Source: Labrys sp. WJW (GTDB lineage: Bacteria; Pseudomonadota; Alphaproteobacteria; Rhizobiales; Labraceae). Taken from it: a stretch of DNA of 64,000 nt. Of the stretch, positions 30,827-39,861 are shown in pieces; position 1 is the first letter of the stretch; every line of letters begins with the position of its first letter. The translations under genes and the position numbers were made by a program. The stretch lies in the NCBI RefSeq assembly GCF_001676615.1, contig NZ_LYXZ01000031.1, positions 1-64,000 of the forward strand, in the 5' to 3' direction. The notes beneath the pieces are model-generated. The model was not told the origin of the DNA. It did no database searches and saw only the letters and a list, made by a program, of their open reading frames with translations.

Positions 30827-32422
30827 TCACGCCAGCCAGAAGGGCGCACCCTGGGCAAACCGCTTCCAGAGCCTGTGCAGCGATCCGGCAGCGACTTCCT
30901 TGTCGCGAGCCTGCCAGCCGGTTATCAGGCCAGCGCCACGATGCAGGGCGGCATCCTGCGTTTCATCGGTGAGCACCGCCAGCAAACCGCCCGTCGTCGC
31001 GGCGTCATTGGCCAGACCGAGCCCTTCCTGGAGATCGGCAAGCCGGGCAAGATAACGCTGCGCCTCGTCCTTGGCAGCGAAGACGCCACGGAAGAACTCG
31101 GCACCATAACGCAGTTTCTTGAGCACGAGCCGCAATTCATGCTGGGCCACCGGCTCCAGCCGCCTGAAATGCTTTCCCCCTTTCAGGGCGCGGCGATGCA
31201 GCCGTTCCAGCGCCTGGCGAGCGAATTGCTCGGCGGTCTCCGCCAGGATGCCGAGCGACCCGCTGGCGATATCATTGCGCCAGGCGCGCCTTTCGACGGT
31301 GCGCCCGAGTGTCAGCAGGAAACGGTTGTAGCGGGCACCGGCGAACAGTTCTCGCAGATGCTGATAGCCATGCAGCCGTCGCGGCTCGACATGAGCGCGC
31401 ATTGCCGCAAAGGCTCTCTCGTCGGGGCAATGTGTCTCGATCCCGGGAATGGTATCCACCACGAGCACGTCCCAATTGCGCACGGGCCCGAGCGTGGATG
31501 CCAACCATTTGGCCTCGACCGCCAGCAACGCGAGCGTCGGTGAGCCGATCTGGCGCTGGAGAATCGAAATAGCGGTGCGCATGCGCCGCAATGCCACCCG
31601 CATCTGGTGCACGCCTTCCGGCGTCCTCCCCTCTTCCACCACCGCCTGATTGGCCACCATGTGACGCTGGCAGTCGCCGAGCAGCTTGGCGACGATCTCG
31701 TCGACATTGTCGGCCGCGCCGATGCTGCCCTTGGCGGCGCGCACGCCCTCTGCCGGCGGATCATAGGCGAGCTTGTAGCCCCGATCGGCCTTGGCCAGCG
31801 TGCCTACGCGGAGAGGTGCAACATCGAGCAAGGCCAGGGCGACGTCATAGAGAGCCCCCGCGTCTCCGCCCTTGAGTTCCAGTTCGAGCTCGCTGATGCC
31901 CTCGCGGCGCTCGCCGGCCCGAATCTCGCCCTGGTCGAAGGCCAGTTCCAGATTGGCGGAAGGCAGGTCGAGCGCCTGGATGCGCCTGCGAAACTTGGTG
32001 ACGAAGACAGGCTCGAGCACGCCATTGCCGACGCCGTCCATTCCGATTTCCAGTGCCTCGGGCGGCAGCAGGGCCAGATCCGGCTCCAGGCTCGGCACAG
32101 GCACCTCCCACTCATGGCGGGCCAGGGGATTGGTGCCGTCGGCCGGACGCTTCAGCGTCTGGATGAAGCTCTTGCCGCTCTTGCGCACCCTGAGGGCGAT
32201 CTTGTTGCGATAGAGCTTGCGGTCTGGCGTATCGTAATAAGCATTCTCGAAATTGCGAAAGACGCCGCGATTGCGCGCATGCTGGGCAATGACCGGAACC
32301 GCGGCGAGAGAATCGAAGCTGCCGGCGGGAGCCAAGAGCTTGAGCTCGATTTCTCGATTGGCAGCAGGGGCCGGCAATGTCGGTGCGGGCACTGCCGGTG
32401 CGGGTCTACTGCCTGTTTCCAC
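30827..32422 (-). CDS. CYTH-CHAD protein (inorganic triphosphatase-like)
   Basis: 531 residues. The CYTH domain (about 20-220) starts with the metal-binding ExExK motif EIELKL at 25-30 and carries the KSGKSFIQTLKR, ELELELKGGD and ADRGYKL segments; such domains hydrolyse triphosphate or polyphosphate. The CHAD domain (about 240-525) is alpha-helical with the conserved His/Arg patches GVHQMRVALRRMRTAI, NWDVLVVDTIP and LRLVLKKLRYGAEFF. CHAD domains bind polyphosphate granules. ppk and ppx are about 26 kb away. Confidence 0.9.
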   Translation of the reverse strand: METGSRPAPAVPAPTLPAPAANREIELKLLAPAGSFDSLAAVPVIAQHARNRGVFRNFENAYYDTPDRKLYRNKIALRVRKSGKSFIQTLKRPADGTNPLARHEWEVPVPSLEPDLALLPPEALEIGMDGVGNGVLEPVFVTKFRRRIQALDLPSANLELAFDQGEIRAGERREGISELELELKGGDAGALYDVALALLDVAPLRVGTLAKADRGYKLAYDPPAEGVRAAKGSIGAADNVDEIVAKLLGDCQRHMVANQAVVEEGRTPEGVHQMRVALRRMRTAISILQRQIGSPTLALLAVEAKWLASTLGPVRNWDVLVVDTIPGIETHCPDERAFAAMRAHVEPRRLHGYQHLRELFAGARYNRFLLTLGRTVERRAWRNDIASGSLGILAETAEQFARQALERLHRRALKGGKHFRRLEPVAQHELRLVLKKLRYGAEFFRGVFAAKDEAQRYLARLADLQEGLGLANDAATTGGLLAVLTDETQDAALHRGAGLITGWQARDKEVAAGSLHRLWKRFAQGAPFWLA

Positions 32423-32661
32423 GTCTTTACTCCGAGCAATGTCGTCACCGGACCGACGCGGCCGTTTTGATGACGATTTGATGACGAAACGGAGCTATGG
32501 CAGATCGAATTGTCACATACTACCACCCGGCGAGCCCTAAAACGTGCATCACCGTGGACAGATGTAGTTCAAATCATTTCCCACGCCAGCGGCGTGAATG
32601 GGCAGGGCCCGCGATGCGGATGGCTTGCCATTCGCATGCTGCAGGCCCCAGGCCCGGCGCC

Positions 32662-33399
32662 TCAACCCGTCCAACCGCCATCGATGATGTGGATCTGGCC
32701 GGTCGTATAGGTGGCCCCCGCGAGATAGACGACGAGATCGGCGATCTCTTCCGGCTGGCCGATCCGTCCGATCGGCTGGCGCGAGACGAAAGCGGCGCGA
32801 GCCGCTTCATAATCACCGGTCGCTTCCAGGCGTTCACGCAGGGAGGGACTCTCGACGGTCCCGGGTGCAATGGCGTTGCAGCGTATGCCCTTGCTTACAT
32901 AGTCCGCCGCCACCGATTTGGTGATACCGACCACGGCGGACTTCGAGGCCTGATAGGCAAAGCGATTGGGGATGCCCTTCACCGAAGAGGCCACCGAAGA
33001 CATGTTGATGATGCTGCCGTCGCCACGCGCCAGCATATGCGGCAGGAAGGCCCTGATCATGCGGAACATCGCCGTGACGTTGAGATCGAAGGCGAAATTC
33101 CAGTCCTTTTCCGTACAATCGAGAATGGTCCCGGCATGGACGACGCCGGCGCAGTTGAAGAGAATGTCGGCCTTTGGGCCGTGCCGCTCCGCAAAGGCGC
33201 TGATCGCTTCCGGCGAAAGCACGTCCAACCGTTCGACGGAGATGCCTTCAACCCCGGCAAGATCCGCCAGCTTGTCCTCGGCGATATCGGTGGCGACCAC
33301 CTGGGCGCCGGCACGAGCCAGCGCGATCGCCGAGGCGCGGCCGATTCCCTGGGCGGCCGCGGTGACAAGGGCTGTCTTGCCCTGCAGGGATAGGGACAT
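32662..33399 (-). CDS. SDR-family NAD-dependent sugar-acid dehydrogenase (KDF dehydrogenase / BDH2-like)
   Basis: 245 residues from the ATG at 33399, preceded by GGAGAGAG. The cofactor loop is TAAAQGIG at 13-20. The Asp in VVATDI at the end of beta-2 (D38) favours NAD. NCAG is at 82-85, Ser 134/135, and the catalytic YQASK has Y149 and K153. It resembles bacterial 2-keto-3-deoxy-L-fuconate dehydrogenases and the DHRS6/BDH2 group. It is divergent from the lactonase-kinase-ABC operon, so it likely acts in the same sugar pathway. The exact substrate is inferred. Confidence 0.8.
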   Translation of the reverse strand: MSLSLQGKTALVTAAAQGIGRASAIALARAGAQVVATDIAEDKLADLAGVEGISVERLDVLSPEAISAFAERHGPKADILFNCAGVVHAGTILDCTEKDWNFAFDLNVTAMFRMIRAFLPHMLARGDGSIINMSSVASSVKGIPNRFAYQASKSAVVGITKSVAADYVSKGIRCNAIAPGTVESPSLRERLEATGDYEAARAAFVSRQPIGRIGQPEEIADLVVYLAGATYTTGQIHIIDGGWTG

Positions 33400-33515
33400 T
33401 TTTCTCTCTCCGTCGTCGATCACCGGGCAGGCCGGCTCTTATGCATATGCTCAGTGTTGCGTGGGGCGGCGCCAGCTTGAAACATGCCGGCGTTCCCTTC
33501 CCGATTGATAGCTGC

Positions 33516-33536
33516 ATTTGTATGAATTATTCAAAT
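33516..33536. promoter_or_regulatory. Candidate operator in the divergent sugar-locus promoter region
   Basis: A 21-bp imperfect palindrome with outer half-sites ATTTG and CAAAT lies between the divergent SDR and lactonase genes, in an AT-rich patch. No regulator gene adjoins it, so the factor is unknown. Confidence 0.35.
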
Positions 33537-33662
33537 CGCGATCGTCGCAAATCGGCGGGCATCGCCTTGGGAGTATAATCTGACCGGGCGCGGTTGCCCG
33601 GGCCATCCCTGTCCCATATGGTCGGCGGCGCATCGAGTTTCTGAGTCTGACAAGGCGGGATT

Positions 33663-34781
33663 ATGTCCGGACAGCGCACTTTTCTTTATGTCGGCGGCCC
33701 CACGCGCCCAACGCCATACTATCCAACCCATAACGCCAAGGGCATTTCCGCTTTCTCGTTCGACCAGGCAACCGGAGCGATCGCACCCGTCGGACTGATC
33801 GAGGGTATCGACAACCCGACCTGGATCGGTGTCGATGCCAAGCACAAGGTCCTGCATGTCAACAGCGAAATCTTCGGCTGGAACGAGGGTACGGTCTCGG
33901 CCTATGCCATCGACCCTGCGGACGGCACGCTGAGCTACATCAACAAGCAGCCGACCCTGGGCAGCATCACGGCCTTCAACAGCCACGATCGCAACGCCAA
34001 TTTCCTGCTCGTCGCCAATTACAGCCTGACCTCGGAAGGCGAACTGCCCAACAAGGCCATCGCGGTGTTGCCGATCCGCGAGGATGGCGGGCTGAAAGCG
34101 GCCGTCAGCGATGCCACCCATGCCGGCACGGGACCGGATCCGGAGCGCCAGGAGCGCCCTCACCCGCATTGCGTTCGCGTCACGCCGGACAACCGCTACA
34201 TCGTGGTTGCCGATCTCGGGCTCGACCTGCTCGTGGTCTATCGCTTCGATGCCCAGACCGGTGCGATCACCCGAGCCGGCGCCGCCTCCGTCCCGGCCGG
34301 GGCCGGCCCGCGCCATTTCGTCTTCCATCCACGCGGCAACCTGCTCTATGTCGCCAACGAGCTCGACTCCACCGTATCCTCCTTCGCCTTCGAGGCTGAC
34401 CAGGCCAAGCTCACCCTGGTCAGCACCATTTCGGCGCTGCCTGAATCGGCCGGATCGGGCAGTTTCTGCTCGGAAATCGCGATTTCCGCCGATGGTGCCT
34501 ATCTCTATGTCGGCAATCGCGGTCACGACACCATCGGTGTCATCGCCCTCGACAGCGAAGGCGGCATGGTGCTGGAGCACAACGCGCCCTGCGGCGGGCA
34601 GTTTCCCCGCCATTTCGCCATCGATCCTTCGGGCAACTTCCTGGTGGCGGCCAGTCAGAACAGCGACAAGCTCGTCGTCTTCTCCATCAACAAGGAGAGT
34701 GGCGAACTGACCCCGACCGGCACCGAGGTTCAGGTCGGCACGCCGACCTGCGTTGCCTTCCTCCAGATCGACGAATCCTGA
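33663..34781 (+). CDS. Lactonase-family seven-bladed beta-propeller (6-phosphogluconolactonase-like)
   Basis: 372 residues, the usual length of the YbhE/Pgl-type propeller family. It begins MSGQRTFLYVGGPTR. Blade-like repeats recur as NPTWIGVDAKHKVLHV, PHPHCVRVTPDNRYIVVADL, GPRHFVFHPRGNLLYVANEL and FPRHFAIDPSGNFLVAASQN. The conserved His/Arg/Asp positions sit in these strands. It likely opens a sugar lactone in the cytosol. It is the first gene of a sugar operon, with AAGGCGGG before the ATG; the kinase follows after 74 bp. Confidence 0.85.
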   Translation: MSGQRTFLYVGGPTRPTPYYPTHNAKGISAFSFDQATGAIAPVGLIEGIDNPTWIGVDAKHKVLHVNSEIFGWNEGTVSAYAIDPADGTLSYINKQPTLGSITAFNSHDRNANFLLVANYSLTSEGELPNKAIAVLPIREDGGLKAAVSDATHAGTGPDPERQERPHPHCVRVTPDNRYIVVADLGLDLLVVYRFDAQTGAITRAGAASVPAGAGPRHFVFHPRGNLLYVANELDSTVSSFAFEADQAKLTLVSTISALPESAGSGSFCSEIAISADGAYLYVGNRGHDTIGVIALDSEGGMVLEHNAPCGGQFPRHFAIDPSGNFLVAASQNSDKLVVFSINKESGELTPTGTEVQVGTPTCVAFLQIDES

Positions 34782-34855
34782 GGCATTTCCCGAAAGCCGG
34801 CATTGCGGAACGCACCGCCACTGGCGGTGCCCACCGGAGCCCTTGGAAGCAAGAC

Positions 34856-36307
34856 GTGGGCGACAAGCTTCTCATTCTCGATGTGGGCTCCACCGCGCTC
34901 AAGGCGGTGCTGTATGACCGTACCGGCGCGGCCGTGGCCTCGGCGGCAAGACCCCTGACCACGCAGACCCGCTCGGACGGCTCCGTCGAGCAGGATGCAC
35001 GGCAATGGTGGACCGCTACGCAGGCAGCGGTGAGCGGGCTGCCGTTCCGGGCCGATATCTGCGCAATCGGCCTGGCCGGTTCGATGCAGAACCTCATCGC
35101 CCTCTCCTCGGCTGGCGAACCCATCGGCCCGGCGATACTCTATTCCGATCGCCGGCTCGACCAGCATGAAGTGGCGACGCTGCGCGACCGGCTTCCCGGG
35201 GATTACGGCCAGCGCACCGGCAATCATCTCGATCCGGCCCATCCCATCCTCAAGCTGATGCGGCTCGAGCGCTTCCTTCCGGGCTCGTCGCTCGACACCG
35301 TCGCCGGCTTTCTCTTCGGAGCCAAGGATGCCGTGATCCAGCGCCTCACGGGGCGCAGCGTCATCGATCCCACGACGGCAACCACCACCGGGCTCTACAA
35401 CATCGCCAGTGGCGCCTGGGACGAGACACTGCTGGCAGCGGCGGGCATCACGACTGCACAGATGCCGAAGATCCTGGCTGCAGACTCGGTCGCAGGCACC
35501 CTGGCTGGCGACGCCGCCGCCGCCCTCGGCCTGCCGCTCGGCATCCCCGTCCACAATGGCGCTGGCGATGGCGCGGCCGCAACCTGGGGCGCCTTCGCCG
35601 ATACGCCCAACACGGCCTATGCCTATATCGGCACGACCGGATGGGTCGCCGGCACCATGGACATTGCCGATGCCCGCCCACCACGCGACAGCTATACGCT
35701 GGCCGACCCCGTCGAGGGCAGCCGCGCGATCGTCATCACGCCCTTCCTGTGCGCCGGCGCGGCACTCGACTGGCTGAGCGAGCTCACATCATTGCCGGTG
35801 GAGGCGCTGCTTGACCATGCCACGGCCGATGACCACGCCGCTCACCCGCTGTTCCTCCCCTATCTCTTCGGCGAGCGTTCCCCTTTCGAGGATCGCTCGG
35901 TTCGCGGCGCCTTCCTCGGCCTCGATCGTGGTCATGGGCCGGGCGCACTCTGCCGCTCCGTGCTGGAAGGGGTCGCCTTCGCCATCCGCCATAATCTGGA
36001 AGCCGCCGGCCTGCCGCGTCAGCCGCTGACGGTGATCGGCGGCGGCGCCCGCAGCCCATTGCAGCTGCGCTTCCTGGCCGAGGTCCTGAACCGGCCGGTC
36101 GTCGCGCCGGCTGCCAGCCAGGAGATGCCGGCTCTCGGCATTTATCGCATGCTCGCCCCCCGGCTTGGATTCGAGCCGGTGCAGCAATCGGCGGGCAGCA
36201 TCACGATCGAGCCGGATCCTTCTCGCGCAGAAATAGCGGATCGGCGCTATCGCAGCTATCGCGCCGCATCGGATTTCGCGCGCGAACTGCCGCGGACTAT
36301 GCCATAG
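34856..36307 (+). CDS. FGGY-family carbohydrate kinase (xylulokinase-like)
   Basis: 483 residues from a GTG at 34856, with GGAAGC before it. The N-terminal phosphate-1 motif is LDVGSTALKAVLYDRTG. The substrate and ADP segments are FGERSPFEDRSVRGAFLGLD and VIGGGARSPLQLRFLAEVLN. The domain order is that of the xylulokinase/gluconokinase group, but the sugar cannot be named. It lies between the lactonase gene and the ABC importer genes, so it probably phosphorylates a product of the imported sugar. Confidence 0.87.
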   Translation: MGDKLLILDVGSTALKAVLYDRTGAAVASAARPLTTQTRSDGSVEQDARQWWTATQAAVSGLPFRADICAIGLAGSMQNLIALSSAGEPIGPAILYSDRRLDQHEVATLRDRLPGDYGQRTGNHLDPAHPILKLMRLERFLPGSSLDTVAGFLFGAKDAVIQRLTGRSVIDPTTATTTGLYNIASGAWDETLLAAAGITTAQMPKILAADSVAGTLAGDAAAALGLPLGIPVHNGAGDGAAATWGAFADTPNTAYAYIGTTGWVAGTMDIADARPPRDSYTLADPVEGSRAIVITPFLCAGAALDWLSELTSLPVEALLDHATADDHAAHPLFLPYLFGERSPFEDRSVRGAFLGLDRGHGPGALCRSVLEGVAFAIRHNLEAAGLPRQPLTVIGGGARSPLQLRFLAEVLNRPVVAPAASQEMPALGIYRMLAPRLGFEPVQQSAGSITIEPDPSRAEIADRRYRSYRAASDFARELPRTMP

Positions 36308-36366
36308 CAACGCAAAGAACCTGCCCGGGCGATCGGCCTCGGGTTGAAGTGTATCGGGGGATCCAC

Positions 36367-37284
36367 GTGAAGATCGGTGTTTCAATCTTGGCCATGACCT
36401 TGGCCAGCGTCGTCGCGAACGCGGCCCAGGCCGAGGATATCGCCGTGCTGACTCCCTATATCAGCTCGGTCGCCACCAACGAGATCGTCGAAACCTTCAA
36501 GAAGGACGCCGCCGGCAAGGGCTGGAACGTCAATGTCGTCGATACCCGCGGCGACCTTCAGCAGCTGGCAAGCCGGGTCGAGGACGTCACCAATGCCGGT
36601 GTGAAAGCCGTCGTCCTGGTCAGCGTCGATCCCAAGCAGATCGCCGACCAGGTCGCCGCCGCGGCCGCCAAGAAGATTCCCGTCTTCGCCCTCGACGGTG
36701 CCCTGGCCCCCGGCGTGACGGCCAGCATCGCCACCGACAATTTCGCCCTCGGCACCATCCTGTCGGACAAGCTGTTCAAGCAGCTGGGCGGCAAGGGCAA
36801 CATCGTCAAATTCTACTATTCGGCCCATCCGGGCGTGCATCAGCGCGAGCTCGCCCTCGACAAGGCACTCGCCGCCAATCCCGGCATCAAGGTGATCGCC
36901 GAGCATTATGTGAAGGTTCCCGGCCCGATCGACGATTCCCGTCTCGCCATGGAAACCTTCATCCGCCAGCACGGCACCAAGATCGACGGGGTCTGGGCTG
37001 CCTGGGACGAGCCGGCGATCGGTGCCCTCCTCGCCCAGCAGAGCGATGCGCCCGATTCCAGGATGGTGATCGCCGGCATCGACGGCAATCCGCAGGCGGT
37101 GGACCTGATCAAGCAGTGTACCGACCTGATCGCCACCGTGCGCCAGGACTTTCCGGGGATCGCGCATAGCGCCGTAACCGAAATCGCCAACGTGCTGGAG
37201 GGCAAGCCCGTCAGCAAACAGGAAATCCAGGTCGAGGCCAAGATCGTCGACCGGGCGAGCCTGGGCGTGACGTGTCCGCAATGA
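36367..37284 (+). CDS. Sugar ABC transporter, periplasmic binding protein
   Basis: 305 residues from the GTG at 36367, which has GGGGGA five bases upstream; the upstream GTG at 36349 lacks one. The signal peptide MKIGVSILAMTLASVVANAA ends in a QAED site. The mature protein has the type I (ribose-binding) fold, with the strand DIAVLTPYISSVATNEIVET and later VSVDPKQIADQV, PVFALDGAL and MVIAGIDGNPQAVDLI. It captures a mono- or disaccharide or polyol for the ATPase and permease encoded next. Its stop overlaps the ATPase start (ATGA). Confidence 0.92.
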   Translation: MKIGVSILAMTLASVVANAAQAEDIAVLTPYISSVATNEIVETFKKDAAGKGWNVNVVDTRGDLQQLASRVEDVTNAGVKAVVLVSVDPKQIADQVAAAAAKKIPVFALDGALAPGVTASIATDNFALGTILSDKLFKQLGGKGNIVKFYYSAHPGVHQRELALDKALAANPGIKVIAEHYVKVPGPIDDSRLAMETFIRQHGTKIDGVWAAWDEPAIGALLAQQSDAPDSRMVIAGIDGNPQAVDLIKQCTDLIATVRQDFPGIAHSAVTEIANVLEGKPVSKQEIQVEAKIVDRASLGVTCPQ

Positions 37285-38828
37285 GCCAACCCTCCGGCCG
37301 CGTTGTTCCGCGGCTCGAGATCACCGGCCTGAAGAAACATTTCGGCGGCGTGCATGCGCTCGATGGCGTCGACCTCAAGGTCACGCCAGGGCGGATCCAT
37401 GCCTTGCTGGGCGAGAACGGAGCCGGCAAATCGAGCCTGCTCAAATGCCTGTCGGGCGTATATCAGCCCGATGGCGGTGCAATGCAGCTCGACGGGGTCT
37501 CGTATTCTCCTGGCGATCCCCGGGCGGCCGAGGCGGCGGGCCTGCGCTTCGTGCATCAGGAACTCAACCTGGTGCCGGGTTTCACCGCGGCCGAAAACGC
37601 CTTTGTCGGCCGGCGCTATCCGCGCCGTTTCGGCCTGATCGACCGGCAAGCCATGCATCGCCGTCTGGCAGCCATCCGCGACCGCCTCGGCATCGCCCTG
37701 CCGCTGGACGTGCCGGTGCGCCATCTCTCGGTTGGCCAATGCCAGCTGGTCGAGATCTTGCGGGCCTTGATGGACGAGGCTCGGGTCCTGGTGCTGGACG
37801 AACCAACAGCCTCCCTGAGCGAAAGCGAGGCCGACATCCTGCGAAAGGTGGTCGTCACTCTCGCGCAGGCGGGATGCGCCGTGATCTTCGTCTCCCATCG
37901 CATGGAGGAGGTGTTCGAGCTCGCCCAGGACTATACGGTCCTGCGCAATGGCCTCACCGTCGGCCAGGGCCTGATCGCCGAGACCACGCCCGACGCCGTC
38001 GTGGCGATGATGGCCGGCGACGCCCAGCTCCGCGATGCCCTTCCGCCTCTGGCCAGGCGCGCCGAAAAGCTGTTCGAGCTCGACGGCTTTTCCCCCTCGC
38101 CCCGGCACGGCTCCCTGCAATTGAGCGCCCATGGCGGCGAAATCATCGGCCTGTACGGCATCGTCGGCAGCGGGCGCTCCAGCCTGCTGAAAGCGCTCTG
38201 GGGCGCGATGCCGCGGGCGAGCGGCAGGTTGTCTCTGGCAGGGCGGCCTTTGCCGCCGGCCGGCATCCCCTCCCGGATTCGGGCGAGAGTCGCATTTGCG
38301 CCGGAGGACCGCCGCGGCAGCGGCCTGGTGATCAACCACTCCATCCTGGACAATGCCGCCCTCCCCCGCCTTTCCGACGGTCGTGCCGTGGCAGGCCTGC
38401 CCTTCCTGTCCTGGCCTGCCTTGCGGCGTAATGCCGGCGCGATGCTCGAGCGGCTTGCCGTGCGTTATGGCCGCCTCACCGACCGCATTGCCACCCTGTC
38501 CGGCGGCAACCAGCAAAAAGTGCTGATCGGGCGCTGGTTCAGGCCGGGCCTGCGCCTCTTCCTGCTGGACGAGCCGACGCGGGGCGTCGACGTCCGCTCC
38601 AAGGCCGAGATCCACGCCCTTTGCCGCGAGCTCGCAGGCGACGGCACGCTGATCCTGTTTGCCACCAGCGATATCGAGGAACTGTTCGCCCTGGCCGGGC
38701 GCATCGTGGTGATGGCCAAGGGCGCGATCGTGCTGGACGCACCGACCGCCGGCCTGACCCGCCAGCAGGTGCTCGCAGCAACCTTTCGCACAGCAAGACC
38801 GCATCGGGACTCCCGGAGGACAGCTTGA
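37281..38828 (+). CDS. Sugar ABC transporter, duplicated ATP-binding protein
   Basis: 515 residues from the ATG at 37281, overlapping the previous stop by 4 bp. It holds two ATPase domains in the RbsA/MglA layout. The N-terminal one has Walker A GENGAGKS, a variant signature HLSVGQCQLVEI and Walker B VLVLDEPTASL. The C-terminal one has a degenerate Walker A (GIVGSGRSSL, normal for this family), LSGGNQQK and FLLDEPTRGVD. It powers import with the permease encoded next. The permease start overlaps its stop (TTGA). Confidence 0.95.
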   Translation: MSQPSGRVVPRLEITGLKKHFGGVHALDGVDLKVTPGRIHALLGENGAGKSSLLKCLSGVYQPDGGAMQLDGVSYSPGDPRAAEAAGLRFVHQELNLVPGFTAAENAFVGRRYPRRFGLIDRQAMHRRLAAIRDRLGIALPLDVPVRHLSVGQCQLVEILRALMDEARVLVLDEPTASLSESEADILRKVVVTLAQAGCAVIFVSHRMEEVFELAQDYTVLRNGLTVGQGLIAETTPDAVVAMMAGDAQLRDALPPLARRAEKLFELDGFSPSPRHGSLQLSAHGGEIIGLYGIVGSGRSSLLKALWGAMPRASGRLSLAGRPLPPAGIPSRIRARVAFAPEDRRGSGLVINHSILDNAALPRLSDGRAVAGLPFLSWPALRRNAGAMLERLAVRYGRLTDRIATLSGGNQQKVLIGRWFRPGLRLFLLDEPTRGVDVRSKAEIHALCRELAGDGTLILFATSDIEELFALAGRIVVMAKGAIVLDAPTAGLTRQQVLAATFRTARPHRDSRRTA

Positions 38829-39754
38829 ACTTCACCGCCCGCTACGGCACGCTTCTCGGCCTTTTCGTCATCGTCGGGGTTTTCTCGGCCCTTTCGCCAG
38901 GTTCCTTCGCCCAGGCCTCCAATCTGATCAACATCACCCAGCAATCCTCGCTGCTGGCCATCGTAGCCCTCGGCGCGACCTGCGTGATGGTGCTGTCGGA
39001 ATTCGACCTCTCGGTCGGCGCGGTGGTATCCTGGGCTGGTATCCTGGCCGTCAGCCTGTTCGCACGAGGCTGGGGCATTCCGGCCACCGTTCTCGCCACG
39101 CTGGTATCCTCGGCGATCGTCGGCTGCGTCAGCGGCTATCTCGTCTCGAGCCTGAGGGTGCCGAGCTTCATCGCCACGCTGGCCATCGGCACGGTGGTCG
39201 GCGGCTTCACTTTCTGGATCAGCGACGGCGCCACGCTGTTCGGCAATATTCCGCCAGCCTTCCGCGATCTCGGCCGCGGCACGCTGGGCGGTGTACCGGT
39301 GCTGACGCTGTGGGCCATCGCGATGACGGCGATCTGCGCCCTTCTGCTGGACTTCACCGAGTCCGGCCGACGCATGGCGGCCATCGGCGGCAACCGCGAG
39401 GCGGCCCGCCTCACCGGTGTTCCGATCGTGCGCAGCACAGTGCTCGGCTTTGCGATCTGCACGCTGTTCGCCGGACTTGTCGGCCTCCTGCTGGTGGCGC
39501 GGCTGGGCAGCGCCCATCCGACCGGCGGCAACGGCTTCCTGCTGCAGGCCTATGCCGCCGCCTTTCTCGGCATGACGGCGTTTCGTGGCGGCGACGCCAA
39601 CGCCCTCGGCACCCTGCTCGGCGCGGTGATCATCGCCGTGGTGGCGAACGGCCTCACCATTCTCGGTGTGCCCAACTACATGCAGGACATCCTGACCGGC
39701 CTGATCATCCTGGCGGCCGTGCTGGTGCGCAATGTCGGGCGCGGGCGGGAGTAA
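38825..39754 (+). CDS. Sugar ABC transporter, permease
   Basis: 309 residues from a TTG at 38825, with GGAGGA seven bases upstream and a 4-bp overlap with the ATPase gene; the longer frame lies inside the ATPase. About eight to ten membrane spans are seen. The family signature is GGNREAARLTGVPI, preceded by LDFTESGRRMAAI, the EAA-like loop of the RbsC/AraH group. The first span lies directly after the start (GTLLGLFVIVGVFSAL). It forms the importer with the two upstream genes. A REP-like palindrome follows. Confidence 0.93.
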   Translation: MNFTARYGTLLGLFVIVGVFSALSPGSFAQASNLINITQQSSLLAIVALGATCVMVLSEFDLSVGAVVSWAGILAVSLFARGWGIPATVLATLVSSAIVGCVSGYLVSSLRVPSFIATLAIGTVVGGFTFWISDGATLFGNIPPAFRDLGRGTLGGVPVLTLWAIAMTAICALLLDFTESGRRMAAIGGNREAARLTGVPIVRSTVLGFAICTLFAGLVGLLLVARLGSAHPTGGNGFLLQAYAAAFLGMTAFRGGDANALGTLLGAVIIAVVANGLTILGVPNYMQDILTGLIILAAVLVRNVGRGRE

Positions 39755-39764
39755 TGACGGTAAG

Positions 39765-39848
39765 TGTCATCCCGGACGCGCTGCAGCACGCCGTGATGCG
39801 GTGCAGATCCGGGATCGGGATGAAGTGCGTTCTGGACGCGGGATGACA
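39765..39848. repeat. REP-like palindromic repeat between convergent genes
   Basis: Outer arms TGTCATCC and GGATGACA enclose an inner hairpin (GCGCTGCA...TGCAG and repeated GGACGCG / CCGGGAT blocks). The sequence GTCATCCCGGACGCGCTGCA is characteristic of repeats widespread in Bradyrhizobium-like and other Hyphomicrobiales genomes. It lies between convergent ends and may end both transcripts. Confidence 0.8.
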
Positions 39849-39861
39849 GGTACGCCCTCAC

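Noticed and set aside
36349-36366. Upstream GTG start for the sugar-binding protein
   Set aside because: The GTG at 36367 has a G-rich Shine-Dalgarno at correct spacing and gives a standard signal peptide.
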